From an uncultured Flavobacteriaceae bacterium (GTDB lineage: Bacteria; Bacteroidota; Bacteroidia; Flavobacteriales; Flavobacteriaceae): a DNA stretch of 64,000 bases. The stretch is taken from contig CANMRV010000001.1 of assembly GCA_947500435.1 (NCBI GenBank), positions 620,001 to 684,000 on the forward strand. The letters run 5' to 3'. Under the pieces are notes generated by a model that searched no databases, was not told where the DNA came from, and saw only the letters and a list, made by a program, of their open reading frames with translations. Both the position numbers and the translations under genes were made by a program. Shown piece after piece: positions 54,604 to 62,949 of the stretch (position 1 is the first letter of the stretch; every line of letters starts with the position of its first letter).

Positions 54604-56901
54604 ATGGCATCCAACTTTCGTAGAAATGTTTCAATTCGAGGTAATCAAAACTTTTCAGATATCAAACTGAAAGAACCAGTTCGCATTGCTGCTGGAGCTT
54701 TGGGAGTCAAGGAAGCCCTTCGTCATAGTTTTAAAGAAATGGGTGTAGTTCGATCTATGAATGCTTTGTTGCATATGAATCAACAAGATGGGTTTAGCTG
54801 TCCTAGTTGTGCATGGCCAGATCCTGAAAGACCTTCCAAAGTTGCCGAGTATTGTGAAAATGGGGCAAAAGCTTTGGCCGATGAGGCGACGACTTCACAT
54901 ATTGGTGCAGATTTTTTTGCCAAACATTCCGTAGAGGAACTTTCACAACTGACCGATTATGAATTGAATAAGTTCGGGCGCATCATAGAACCGATGGTTT
55001 TAAAAGAGGGCAGCGTACATTACGAACCGATTTCATGGCAGGAGTCATATAATTTGATATCCAATGAACTAAAAAAGCTAGATTCTCCTGATGCGGCTAT
55101 TTTTTATACTTCAGGGCGCTCTAGTAACGAGGCCGCTTTTTTATACGGAATGTTCGCTCGCGCTTTTGGAACAAACAATATGCCCGACTGTTCGAACATG
55201 TGCCATGAATCAAGTGGAGTAGCGTTAAGTGAAACCTTGGGAATTGGAAAAGGTTCAATCAAGTTAAAAGACTTGTATGAAGCTGAGGTGGTTATCGTTG
55301 CAGGGCAAAACCCTGGCACAAACCATCCGCGTATGTTATCGGCTTTAGAGAAATGCAAGCAGAACGGTGGGAAAGTAATTAGCATCAATCCTCTAATGGA
55401 GTCCGGGCTCGTAAATTTTAAGAATCCACAACACCTAAAAGGATGGATAGGTCCAGGTGAAGATATTGCCGATATTCATTTACCCGTAAGAATAAATCAA
55501 GACATTCCGCTCATCAAATTGATATTGATAAAACTGGCGGCCTTAGACGCTATTAAGAATGACATCTTCGACCATGAATTTTTGAAGACCTATGTAGCCG
55601 GTTACGAAACACTATTGAATGATTTGAAAACCTATGATGAAAAAGTACTCTTGTCGCAAAGCGGTGTTGATCTTGAACAAATAAATGAAGCGGTTAATCT
55701 ACTAGCCAAAAAATCAAAAATAGTGGTATGTTGGGCGATGGGTTTAACACAGCATAAAAACGGGGTTGAAAATATTCGTGAATATGTAAATCTACTATTA
55801 TTAAAAGGAGCTATTGGAAAACCGAATGCAGGAACGTGCCCAGTAAGAGGACATAGCAATGTCCAAGGAGATAGGAGCGTAGGGATTATGCATTTTGTGA
55901 ATAAAGAATTGAATGAGAGAATAGAAGAACATTTAGGTTTTGCTCCTCCTTCTGAGGAGGGTTATGATACGGTAGGTGCCATGAAAGCGATGTATGAAGG
56001 AAAGGCGAAAGTCTTTATGTGCTTGGGGGGCAATTTTCTGATGGCAGCTTCCGACACGGAATATACGGCGAAAGGAATTCAGAATTGTGACCTCACGGTG
56101 CAAGTAAGTACCAAACTTAATAGAACTCATCTGGTAACTGGAAAAACGGCATTGCTACTACCAACTTACGGCCGCTCCGAAAAAGATATGAAAGATGGAA
56201 AGCTACGTCATATCACTATCGAGAATAGTATGGGTCAAGTGCGTCAATCACGTGGACTTTTAAAACCAGCTTCTGATAAAATTAAAAGTGAACCGGATAT
56301 TATAGCTGAACTAGCCCACACATTTTTCGAGGGAAAGCATTCTATGGATTGGAAATCCCTGGGAGAGAACTACGAACTCATTCGAGAAAAAATAGACCAA
56401 GTTGTCAAAGGGTTTAGTAATACTGAAAAACAATCCAAAGGTTCAGGATATTATTTGCCGAATAATGTTCGTGAACTTGATTTTAGCAAATTGCCAAATG
56501 GAAAAGCACAATTGACGATTAATAAAGTTCCACAGCACAGCTTGAATTCGGATGAATATATGTTAATGACCATTCGATCGCATGACCAGTTCAACACTAC
56601 CATATACGGATTAGATGATCGCTATCGAGGCGTTTACAATGAGCGAAGAGTACTTTTCATGAACCCCGAAGATATGAAGGCCGCAAGTTTGAAAAAGTTA
56701 GACGTAGTTGATATTACAAGTAAGTACGATGGAGTTGAAAGAACTGCGCATAAATTCAAAGTAATTCCTTATTCAATTCCCAAAGGGGATTTAGGGGCAT
56801 ACTTTCCAGAGACCAATGTTTTGATACCTTACAATCACTTTGCTGATAGGAGTAAAACTCCAATTAGTAAATCGATAAAAGTGACTTTGAAAAAGCTCTA
56901 G
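54604..56901 (+). CDS. FdhF/YdeP-family molybdopterin oxidoreductase
   Basis: A 765-aa cytoplasmic molybdopterin enzyme; ATG 54604 is preferred over TTG 54598. The N-terminal CPSCAWPDP (C66, C69) is the YdeP-type metal-binding start. Formate-dehydrogenase-like domains follow (FYTSGRSSNEAAFLYGMFAR, NNMPDCSNMCHESSG, VVIVAGQNPGTNHPR) and a C-terminal molybdopterin dinucleotide domain (MTIRSHDQFNTTIYGLDDRYRG). No FdhD or Mo-cofactor genes lie nearby and no electron-transfer subunits are present. E. coli YdeP is linked to acid resistance; its substrate remains undefined. The gene converges on the next one, 1 base apart. Confidence 0.88.
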   Translation: MASNFRRNVSIRGNQNFSDIKLKEPVRIAAGALGVKEALRHSFKEMGVVRSMNALLHMNQQDGFSCPSCAWPDPERPSKVAEYCENGAKALADEATTSHIGADFFAKHSVEELSQLTDYELNKFGRIIEPMVLKEGSVHYEPISWQESYNLISNELKKLDSPDAAIFYTSGRSSNEAAFLYGMFARAFGTNNMPDCSNMCHESSGVALSETLGIGKGSIKLKDLYEAEVVIVAGQNPGTNHPRMLSALEKCKQNGGKVISINPLMESGLVNFKNPQHLKGWIGPGEDIADIHLPVRINQDIPLIKLILIKLAALDAIKNDIFDHEFLKTYVAGYETLLNDLKTYDEKVLLSQSGVDLEQINEAVNLLAKKSKIVVCWAMGLTQHKNGVENIREYVNLLLLKGAIGKPNAGTCPVRGHSNVQGDRSVGIMHFVNKELNERIEEHLGFAPPSEEGYDTVGAMKAMYEGKAKVFMCLGGNFLMAASDTEYTAKGIQNCDLTVQVSTKLNRTHLVTGKTALLLPTYGRSEKDMKDGKLRHITIENSMGQVRQSRGLLKPASDKIKSEPDIIAELAHTFFEGKHSMDWKSLGENYELIREKIDQVVKGFSNTEKQSKGSGYYLPNNVRELDFSKLPNGKAQLTINKVPQHSLNSDEYMLMTIRSHDQFNTTIYGLDDRYRGVYNERRVLFMNPEDMKAASLKKLDVVDITSKYDGVERTAHKFKVIPYSIPKGDLGAYFPETNVLIPYNHFADRSKTPISKSIKVTLKKL

Positions 56902-56902
56902 A

Positions 56903-58081
56903 CTATTTAAAAGCAGCGTGCCCGGTAATATCCATTCCCGTTATCAACAGGTGAATATCATGAGTGCCCTCATAAGTAATTACACTTTCGAGATTCATCA
57001 TGTGACGCATGATGCTGTACTCACCGGTAATACCCATTCCACCCAAAATTTGTCTTGCCTCGCGTGCAATTTTGATAGCCATATCAACATTATTACGTTT
57101 TGCCATTGATATCTGGGCAGTGGTTGCTTTACCCTCATTTTTCAACTGTCCTAAACGGAAAGCTAATAATTGTGCCTTTGTGATTTCAGTAATCATTTCG
57201 GCCAATTTCTTCTGCTGCAATTGGAAAGCTGCAATCGGTTTTCCAAATTGAATACGTTCTTTTGCATAGCGCAAAGCAGTATCATAGCAATCCATGGCAG
57301 CACCGATAGCACCCCAAGAGATTCCGTATCTTGCCGAGTCTAGGCATCCTAGTGGAGCGCCAAGACCAGATTTTCCTTCCAATAAATTCTCTTTAGGTAC
57401 TTTGACATCCTGAAATATCAGTTCTCCAGTTGCCGACGCACGTAAGGACCATTTGTTATGTGTTTCGGGAGTTGAAAATCCTTCCATGCCACGTTCCACA
57501 ATTAGTCCGTGAATACGGCCTTCTTCGTTTTTAGCCCAAACTACAGCAACATCACAAAAAGGGGAATTTGATATCCAAAGCTTTGCACCATTCAATATAT
57601 AATGGTCGCCCATATCTTTGAATTTGGTTTCCATTCCGCCTGGGTTTGAACCATGGTTCGGTTCTGTTAATCCGAAAGAACCCATCCATTCACCTGAAGC
57701 TAATTTAGGTAGGTATTTTTTACGTTGCGCTTCATTTCCATAAGTATATATAGGATACATTACCAATGAAGATTGCACAGATGCGGTGGAGCGCACGCCA
57801 CTATCACCACGCTCTATTTCTTGCATTATGAGGCCGTAACTTATTTGGTCCAGTCCAGCTCCACCATATTCTTCAGGAATATAAGGTCCGAAAGCTCCAA
57901 TTTCAGCCAATCCACCAATAATTTGCTTTGGAAATTCAGCCTTTTGCGCGTACTCCTCTATAATCGGAGAAACATCTCGTTTCACCCATTGACGGGCGGC
58001 ATCGCGCACCAAAAGGTGTTCTTCAGAAAATAAATCATCTAGATTGTAATAATCGGGAGCTTCAAATAAGTCAGGTCGCAT
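56903..58081 (-). CDS. Acyl-CoA dehydrogenase, glutaryl-CoA dehydrogenase-like
   Basis: A 392-aa FAD enzyme; ATG 58081 (MRPDLFEAPDYYN) is chosen over TTG 58090. It has the FAD motif GSFGLTEPNHGSNPGG, the substrate-binding LWISNSPF stretch, and the catalytic Glu near residue 370 in VITYEGTHDIH. These, with the long acidic N-terminus, match glutaryl-CoA dehydrogenase, which dehydrogenates and decarboxylates glutaryl-CoA to crotonyl-CoA in lysine and tryptophan breakdown. No lysine-degradation genes lie nearby; other acyl-CoA substrates cannot be excluded. It stands alone on the minus strand. Confidence 0.9.
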   Translation of the reverse strand: MRPDLFEAPDYYNLDDLFSEEHLLVRDAARQWVKRDVSPIIEEYAQKAEFPKQIIGGLAEIGAFGPYIPEEYGGAGLDQISYGLIMQEIERGDSGVRSTASVQSSLVMYPIYTYGNEAQRKKYLPKLASGEWMGSFGLTEPNHGSNPGGMETKFKDMGDHYILNGAKLWISNSPFCDVAVVWAKNEEGRIHGLIVERGMEGFSTPETHNKWSLRASATGELIFQDVKVPKENLLEGKSGLGAPLGCLDSARYGISWGAIGAAMDCYDTALRYAKERIQFGKPIAAFQLQQKKLAEMITEITKAQLLAFRLGQLKNEGKATTAQISMAKRNNVDMAIKIAREARQILGGMGITGEYSIMRHMMNLESVITYEGTHDIHLLITGMDITGHAAFK

Positions 58082-58139
58082 ACATCGCAATTTTTATCAA
58101 AGGTAATTAATAAAAATATAACAATATATGAGCTAAATG

Positions 58140-58853
58140 TTACATTTTTAAGTAAAATGCTTTGGTCAATTCTTGGTAGGCTAAGGTGTATTCGTGACGC
58201 TTTATTTCAATAGTCAATTCGTCTTCTGAAACTTTCTTTTCTTCGAAGCTAAACTCCAACAGACTTCTTTTTATTTCTGCTGATGGATTTCCTTTGACCC
58301 TCAAAACTCTATTTGGAAAAAGTCCGAAGGATTCAGCCAAAGTGATAAAAGCCGTTTCCTCTTTAAAGGGAATAATGGTTGCAAAAAGGCCTTCTTCAGC
58401 AAGTAGTTTTGAAACTCCTTCTAACAATTCATCAAAGGGCAAAGATTGATTTTGCCTTGCATTGTCGCGAGAAGCATTTCCGCTTGAAACATCCTCTGAA
58501 TAGAAAGGCGGATTTGAAATAATCAAATCGTAGGGTTCTTCTAATTCATCCATAAACTCATCTAATCCCGCATGATAGCAAAAGAGCCTATCGGCCCAGC
58601 TAGATGACTCGAAATTTTCTACACATTGCTCATAAGCATCTTCGTCTATTTCTAGAGCTTCAATATTTTCTGCAAGACATCTTTGAGCTAGCATCAAGGA
58701 CAAGATTCCAGTGCCAGCGCCAATATCTAAAATAGAAGTAGGCTTGTTTTCAACAGTTGCCCATGCGCCAAGGAGTACTCCGTCGGTTCCAATTTTCATG
58801 GCGCAACGGTCTTGGTTAATTGAAAATTCTTTGAACTTGAAGGGTTTACTCAT
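58140..58853 (-). CDS. tRNA1(Val) A37 N6-methyltransferase, TrmN6/YfiC-like
   Basis: A 237-aa SAM-dependent methyltransferase. FKFKEFSINQDRCAMKIGTDGVLLGAW is the signature N-terminus, SILDIGAGTGILSLMLAQ binds SAM, and IISNPPFYSED is the NPPF active-site loop of adenine-N6 methyltransferases. E. coli TrmN6 methylates A37 of tRNA1(Val). The gene overlaps the preceding sulfatase stop by 4 bases (58850-58853), so the housekeeping enzyme is probably translated from the sulfatase mRNA. Confidence 0.9.
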   Translation of the reverse strand: MSKPFKFKEFSINQDRCAMKIGTDGVLLGAWATVENKPTSILDIGAGTGILSLMLAQRCLAENIEALEIDEDAYEQCVENFESSSWADRLFCYHAGLDEFMDELEEPYDLIISNPPFYSEDVSSGNASRDNARQNQSLPFDELLEGVSKLLAEEGLFATIIPFKEETAFITLAESFGLFPNRVLRVKGNPSAEIKRSLLEFSFEEKKVSEDELTIEIKRHEYTLAYQELTKAFYLKM

Positions 58854-60319
58854 TCTAATCTTCCCGGTTCTCTTGTTTCTGAACCTTCTAGCTCAAGCAA
58901 AGAATCACCTAATCGAGAACGCATCGTATTCGCAAGAAGCTTAATTTTTTCTACAACTTCTGGGTTTGCTTCTGCTACATTTTTCGTTTCACTAATATCA
59001 TTGACCACATCATACAACTCGATTTCTTCCATATCTATCATTTTGTAGTCCCCAGGTAATCCGTCTTTGCCCAGTTCTTGTCCATTCATGGTTCGATAGC
59101 GATGAGGAAAGTATAATTTCCATTTTCCGTAACGCACACCAAAAAGCTCATTCACACGGTAATAAAAGAAATAAGCTTCTTGTGGACTTTCTTCTGATTC
59201 ACCTGTCAATACCTTCCAAACGCTTTTTCCATCAATGGTTTTAAGAGGAAGTTCAGCATCCGTGATTTCAGCAATCGTGGGGAGCATATCAATTGCCATT
59301 ACGGGCATATCCAATACTTTTCCAGCTTCCAGTTTGTTAAGATATTTCATAATGAAAGGTTCGCGTTGTCCTCCTTCCCAAGCAGTGCCTTTGCCTTCCC
59401 TGAGGGGAAAAGCGCTTCCGGCATGATTGCCATATGATAACCATGGGCCATTATCTGAGGTGAATATAACGATGGTGTTCTCTTCTAGTCCGTTGGACTT
59501 CAAAGCGTCCATAATTTGTCCAACCGACCAATCAATTTCCATAATAACATCTCCATATAATCCTCTATTTGACTTTCCTTTGAACTTATCGGAAACGAAT
59601 AAGGGCACATGCGGTTGTGGGTGAGGCACATATAAGAAGAAAGGATTGTCTTTGTTGCGATTGATAAAATCTACGCTACGTTCAGTAATTTGGGTCGTGA
59701 GTTGTGATTGTTCTAGTAGTGTATCAATTATGGTCTCGTTTTCGTAAAGAGGCAAATCAGGAAAATTGAAAACCGGTCCTTGCTGTGGGTGAAAAGGCCA
59801 CATGTCATTGGAATAGGGGATTCCGAACCATTCATCAAATCCATGTCGGGTTGGTAAGAACTTTTTGTGATGCCCTAGATGCCACTTTCCATAAATTGCT
59901 GTTTTATAACCTTTAGCTTTAAGCATTTCTGCCATTGTCGTTTCCGATGCATTTATACCATGCGTATTTCCGGGCCCTAAAGCGTTGTGAATGCCAATAC
60001 GATTGGGATAACAGCCTGTTAAGATTCCGGCACGTGAGGCAGAACATACGGCTTGAGCCGAATAGTAGCTTGTAAGTTTAATCCCGTCGGCGGCCATTTG
60101 GTCCAAATTTGGTGTAGCAATATCATCCGCACCAAAAACACCTACATCATTATAACCCTGGTCGTCTGTGAAAATCAGAACGACATTTGGCGAGGTTACC
60201 TTCTTAACCTCCGTTTTTTCCGTTTTGTCTTTACAAGATGTTACGAGGGCCAGAAGTGTAGTGAAAAAGATAATTCCCAAAAATGATTTGGAACAATTGT
60301 AACATAGTTTGTTAGTCAT
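58850..60319 (-). CDS. Sulfatase lipoprotein (type I, formylglycine)
   Basis: A 489-aa sulfatase with a lipoprotein signal (ALVTSC, Cys 29). The modification motif CSASRAGILTG has its formylglycine precursor Cys at residue 92 (C-x-A-S-R). The metal ligands FTDDQG at about 50 and FTSDNGPWLS later, and AIYGKWHLGHH, are typical. It removes sulfate esters from polysaccharide in the periplasm or on the surface; the exact glycan is unknown. A maturation enzyme (anSME or FGE) must be encoded elsewhere. The 4-base overlap with the trmN6-like gene means shared transcription. Confidence 0.93.
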   Translation of the reverse strand: MTNKLCYNCSKSFLGIIFFTTLLALVTSCKDKTEKTEVKKVTSPNVVLIFTDDQGYNDVGVFGADDIATPNLDQMAADGIKLTSYYSAQAVCSASRAGILTGCYPNRIGIHNALGPGNTHGINASETTMAEMLKAKGYKTAIYGKWHLGHHKKFLPTRHGFDEWFGIPYSNDMWPFHPQQGPVFNFPDLPLYENETIIDTLLEQSQLTTQITERSVDFINRNKDNPFFLYVPHPQPHVPLFVSDKFKGKSNRGLYGDVIMEIDWSVGQIMDALKSNGLEENTIVIFTSDNGPWLSYGNHAGSAFPLREGKGTAWEGGQREPFIMKYLNKLEAGKVLDMPVMAIDMLPTIAEITDAELPLKTIDGKSVWKVLTGESEESPQEAYFFYYRVNELFGVRYGKWKLYFPHRYRTMNGQELGKDGLPGDYKMIDMEEIELYDVVNDISETKNVAEANPEVVEKIKLLANTMRSRLGDSLLELEGSETREPGRLE

Positions 60320-60429
60320 AAAGAAAAGCTTGTTAATTGGTTTGAATATAGTTAATTTTCATACAATCAGAATATTAAAAAGTGAACCAAAAGTATTCAA
60401 GAGGTTCTTTTCTCTAAAATAGCTTTCCT

Positions 60430-61476
60430 ATGAAAACCAACAAGAAACATCTAAGCAGAAGAAATTTTATTTCAAAATCGTCAATGGCTACAGCAGGTGT
60501 GGCATTAACAGGTCCATCACTATTTAGTGCACCGGGAATTCTAAAGCATTACAAAAAACCAAATTCTGTTATAAATGGAGTGCAAATAGGAGTCATTACT
60601 TATTCGTTCAGAAGTATGGACGACCAAAGTGCAGAAGCCACTCTGAAGTACATTTTAGACAGTGGTATCAATGCAATAGAATTAATCGGCGACCCCGCTG
60701 AGACTTTTGCAGGCCGACCGGATAACCCAATTGACATGGCAAAAATGTGGCCTTTGAGGGGGAAGAAGCGAGATGGAAAAATTTCAGTAGATGAAGAAAA
60801 GGAACTTGAGGAAATGACTGCTCAACTTGAAGCATATAAAAAGCAAGTGTCGGCCTGGCGCAAAACTTGTGACATGGTTAAGTTCGAACAATTTCGGAAG
60901 ATGTATAATGATGCAGGAGTCAGTATTTATGCTTTCAAACCCAGAAATACTTTTGGAAAAGATAATTCCGATGCTGATATTGAATGGGGTATGAAAGCCG
61001 GGCAGCTACTTGGTGCAAGTCATGTAACAGTTGAGCATCCGAGTGACGATGCTCACACGATGCGGTTGGGTAAACTTGCTAAGAAGAACGGAATATATGT
61101 TGGGTATCATGGTCACGAACAACAAACACCAACTTTATGGGATACTGCTTTAGATCAATCTGAATACAATGCTTTGAACCTTGATTTGGGGCACTATGTT
61201 GCGGCAGGTAATTCTAAACCTTTGGAGATTATCATTGCCAAACATAATCGTATGCAAAGCATGCATCTGAAAGACCGTCAGACCCCTGAAAATGGTAAAG
61301 GCAACTTGTCATGGGGACAAGGTGATACCCCAATTGCACAAGCCTTGCAATTGATGCGAAATAATAAGTATTCACATCCTGGTACTATAGAATTAGAATA
61401 TGTAGTGCCTGAGGGGTCCAATGCAGTTGAAGAAGTGAAGAAATGTTTGGCATTCTGTGAACAGGCGTTGAAATAG
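60430..61476 (+). CDS. Tat-exported sugar phosphate isomerase/epimerase-like TIM-barrel protein
   Basis: A 348-aa protein with a twin-arginine signal (SRRNFISKSS near residues 9-18). The mature part is a xylose isomerase-like barrel: QIGVITYSFRSM, INAIELIGD, VTVEHPSDD, YVGYHGHEQQ, NLDLGHYVAAGN, MQSMHLKDRQ, GTIELEYV. Glu, His and Asp in these motifs form the usual divalent-metal site. Tat export means it functions in the periplasm, possibly on keto or epimerised sugars made by the Gfo/Idh enzyme family; this link is inferred, since the genes are 32 kb apart. It converges on rimM 6 bases away. Confidence 0.88.
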   Translation: MKTNKKHLSRRNFISKSSMATAGVALTGPSLFSAPGILKHYKKPNSVINGVQIGVITYSFRSMDDQSAEATLKYILDSGINAIELIGDPAETFAGRPDNPIDMAKMWPLRGKKRDGKISVDEEKELEEMTAQLEAYKKQVSAWRKTCDMVKFEQFRKMYNDAGVSIYAFKPRNTFGKDNSDADIEWGMKAGQLLGASHVTVEHPSDDAHTMRLGKLAKKNGIYVGYHGHEQQTPTLWDTALDQSEYNALNLDLGHYVAAGNSKPLEIIIAKHNRMQSMHLKDRQTPENGKGNLSWGQGDTPIAQALQLMRNNKYSHPGTIELEYVVPEGSNAVEEVKKCLAFCEQALK

Positions 61477-61482
61477 AGTTTC

Positions 61483-62010
61483 TTAGGACAAATAAAGGTC
61501 AACTAGTCCTTCCGGAGTGTTGACATGAATCGTTTTGCTATTACGGTCTACCTGCGTGATAATATCATCATTGACAGGAATCAGTAACTGTTTGTCTTCT
61601 TTCAAAATTTCAAAAAGTGCTTGGGAGGTCGTGTCGTTGATACTCTGAATAATTCCAATCTCTCCGTGAACATCATCCATAACCTTGAAACCAATTACCT
61701 CGTGAAAGTAGAATTTATTTCCAGTAAGTTCTGGTAAAAATGAAAGTGGAAGATAGAGTTCAGAGCCCATAATCTTATCGGCATCATCTTCCGAATTTAC
61801 TTCTTCAAAGTCAATGCGTAATAATTGGGACTTATGCAATCGACATTTGGCAATAAAAAATGGAACCAGATTGTTGCGAAGTGCAACAAAAACTGATTCC
61901 ATATTATCGTATAATTCAGGTTCGTCCGTATCTATCTTTACGAGTACCTCACCCTTGAAACTATATTTTGAAACGATTTTGCCTAGGTAGAAACAGTCTT
62001 CCTTTTGCAT
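61483..62010 (-). CDS. rimM: Ribosome maturation factor RimM
   Basis: A 175-aa 30S-assembly factor with an N-terminal RimM beta-barrel (CFYLGKIVSKYSFKGEVLVKIDTDEPE) and a C-terminal PRC-barrel (FYFHEVIGFKVMDDVHGEIGII, LIPVNDDIITQVD). It binds ribosomal protein S19 and helps 16S rRNA processing. It follows rpsP by 15 bases, the conserved order. Length is normal. Confidence 0.95.
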   Translation of the reverse strand: MQKEDCFYLGKIVSKYSFKGEVLVKIDTDEPELYDNMESVFVALRNNLVPFFIAKCRLHKSQLLRIDFEEVNSEDDADKIMGSELYLPLSFLPELTGNKFYFHEVIGFKVMDDVHGEIGIIQSINDTTSQALFEILKEDKQLLIPVNDDIITQVDRNSKTIHVNTPEGLVDLYLS

Positions 62011-62025
62011 CGTTTCTAAAGTATA

Positions 62026-62646
62026 TTATTCTTCTTCTGAAGATGCAGCAGGCGCAGCCTCTTCCTCTTTACCTTCTTCAGCAGCAGGTGCTTCCTCAGC
62101 AACTTCGGCTACCTCTTCTGCAGCAGGAACTTCTTCCACAGCAGCTTCAGCAACTTCAATCTCACCTTCAGCAACCTCTGGTGCTTCTGGCAACTCAGCT
62201 TCCGCGGCTGCAATTGCACGTTTTTCGTTTACTTCTTTTTCAGCTTTTAAAGCTGCAGCTCTAGCTTCCGCCTTCGCTTTGTCCAATCCACCAATTTTAT
62301 CAGCAACGGCTTTTTCCTTTTCAGCCATCCAAGCAGCGAATTTTTCTTCCACTTGCTCTTCCGTCAAAGCCCCTTTCCGAAGTCCACCTAATAAGTGATG
62401 CTTCAAAAGCACTCCTTTATAAGATAAGATAGCTCTAGCGGTATCAGTTGGTTGTGCGCCATTCTGTAACCATTGTACTGAATTATCTAAATTTACTTCG
62501 ATTGTTGCCGGGTTGGTGTTAGGATTGTAGATTCCTAATTTTTCTAAGAATTTACCATCTCTTTTGGCACGCGCATCTGCTGCAACTATCCAATAAAATG
62601 GTTTTCCTTTTTTACCGTGTCTTTGTAATCTAATTTTAACTGGCAT
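62026..62646 (-). CDS. rpsP: 30S ribosomal protein S16 with long acidic/Ala-rich tail
   Basis: A 206-aa protein. Residues 1-85 are canonical S16 ([31 protein letters not shown] start; [12 protein letters not shown]). Typical S16 has 80-90 residues; residues about 105-206 are a charged helix followed by a low-complexity tail rich in Ala, Glu and Val ([15 protein letters not shown]). Such tails occur in Bacteroidota but this one is long. The predicted promoter lies about 70 bases upstream. The first gene of a two-gene operon with rimM. Confidence 0.95.
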   Translation of the reverse strand: MPVKIRLQRHGKKGKPFYWIVAADARAKRDGKFLEKLGIYNPNTNPATIEVNLDNSVQWLQNGAQPTDTARAILSYKGVLLKHHLLGGLRKGALTEEQVEEKFAAWMAEKEKAVADKIGGLDKAKAEARAAALKAEKEVNEKRAIAAAEAELPEAPEVAEGEIEVAEAAVEEVPAAEEVAEVAEEAPAAEEGKEEEAAPAASSEEE

Positions 62647-62715
62647 ATCACATTAATTTGTAGGGTGCCCGACCCCGATTATTAATTCTTTGTTTCGCTT
62701 TTCTTTAAGCGGATG

Positions 62716-62745
62716 CAAATATAGGATTTCTATTTTAAGTTACAA
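62716..62745 (-). promoter_or_regulatory. rpsP: Bacteroidota-type promoter for rpsP-rimM
   Basis: On the minus strand TTG at 62745-62743 and TATATTTG at 62723-62716 are separated by 19 bases, matching the -33 TTG / -7 TAnnTTTG consensus. The rpsP ATG is 70 bases downstream of the -7 box. Confidence 0.7.
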
Positions 62746-62897
62746 CAACATTTTTGGATGAAAAATACTCATTATAGGGTCTGTTAAACATAGATTAAAC
62801 CTTGTTAAAATTTATGATTGATGATATTTCTTACGTAACTTAGGGAAAAGCGAGAATGCTTTTTAAATGGAGCTTTGAAAAAAGCCCTGAATCTTAG

Positions 62898-62930
62898 AGA
62901 AATCCAGATGTGTGGGGCATCTGGATTTCT
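62898..62930 (-). terminator. Perfect 13-bp hairpin downstream of the last sulfatase
   Basis: AGAAATCCAGATG (62898-62910) and CATCTGGATTTCT (62918-62930) pair perfectly around a 7-base loop. Read leftward it lies 19 bases after the sulfatase stop, with CTAAGATTCAGGGCTTTTTT following, so the T-run is separated from the stem. Termination or transcript protection is likely. Confidence 0.6.
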
Positions 62931-62949
62931 GTATAATATGTTGTATTGA

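Larger units (their letters stand above)
62647..62949. other. 303-base gap: rpsP promoter region and sulfatase 3' hairpin
   Basis: It contains a promoter match for leftward rpsP (62716-62745) and a hairpin likely ending the neighbouring sulfatase transcript. Between them is AT-rich sequence without coding potential. Confidence 0.6.

Noticed and set aside
61968..62264. Gln/Leu-rich open frame antisense to the S16 tail
   Set aside because: It is the mirror of the repetitive Ala/Glu codons of rpsP, not an independent gene.
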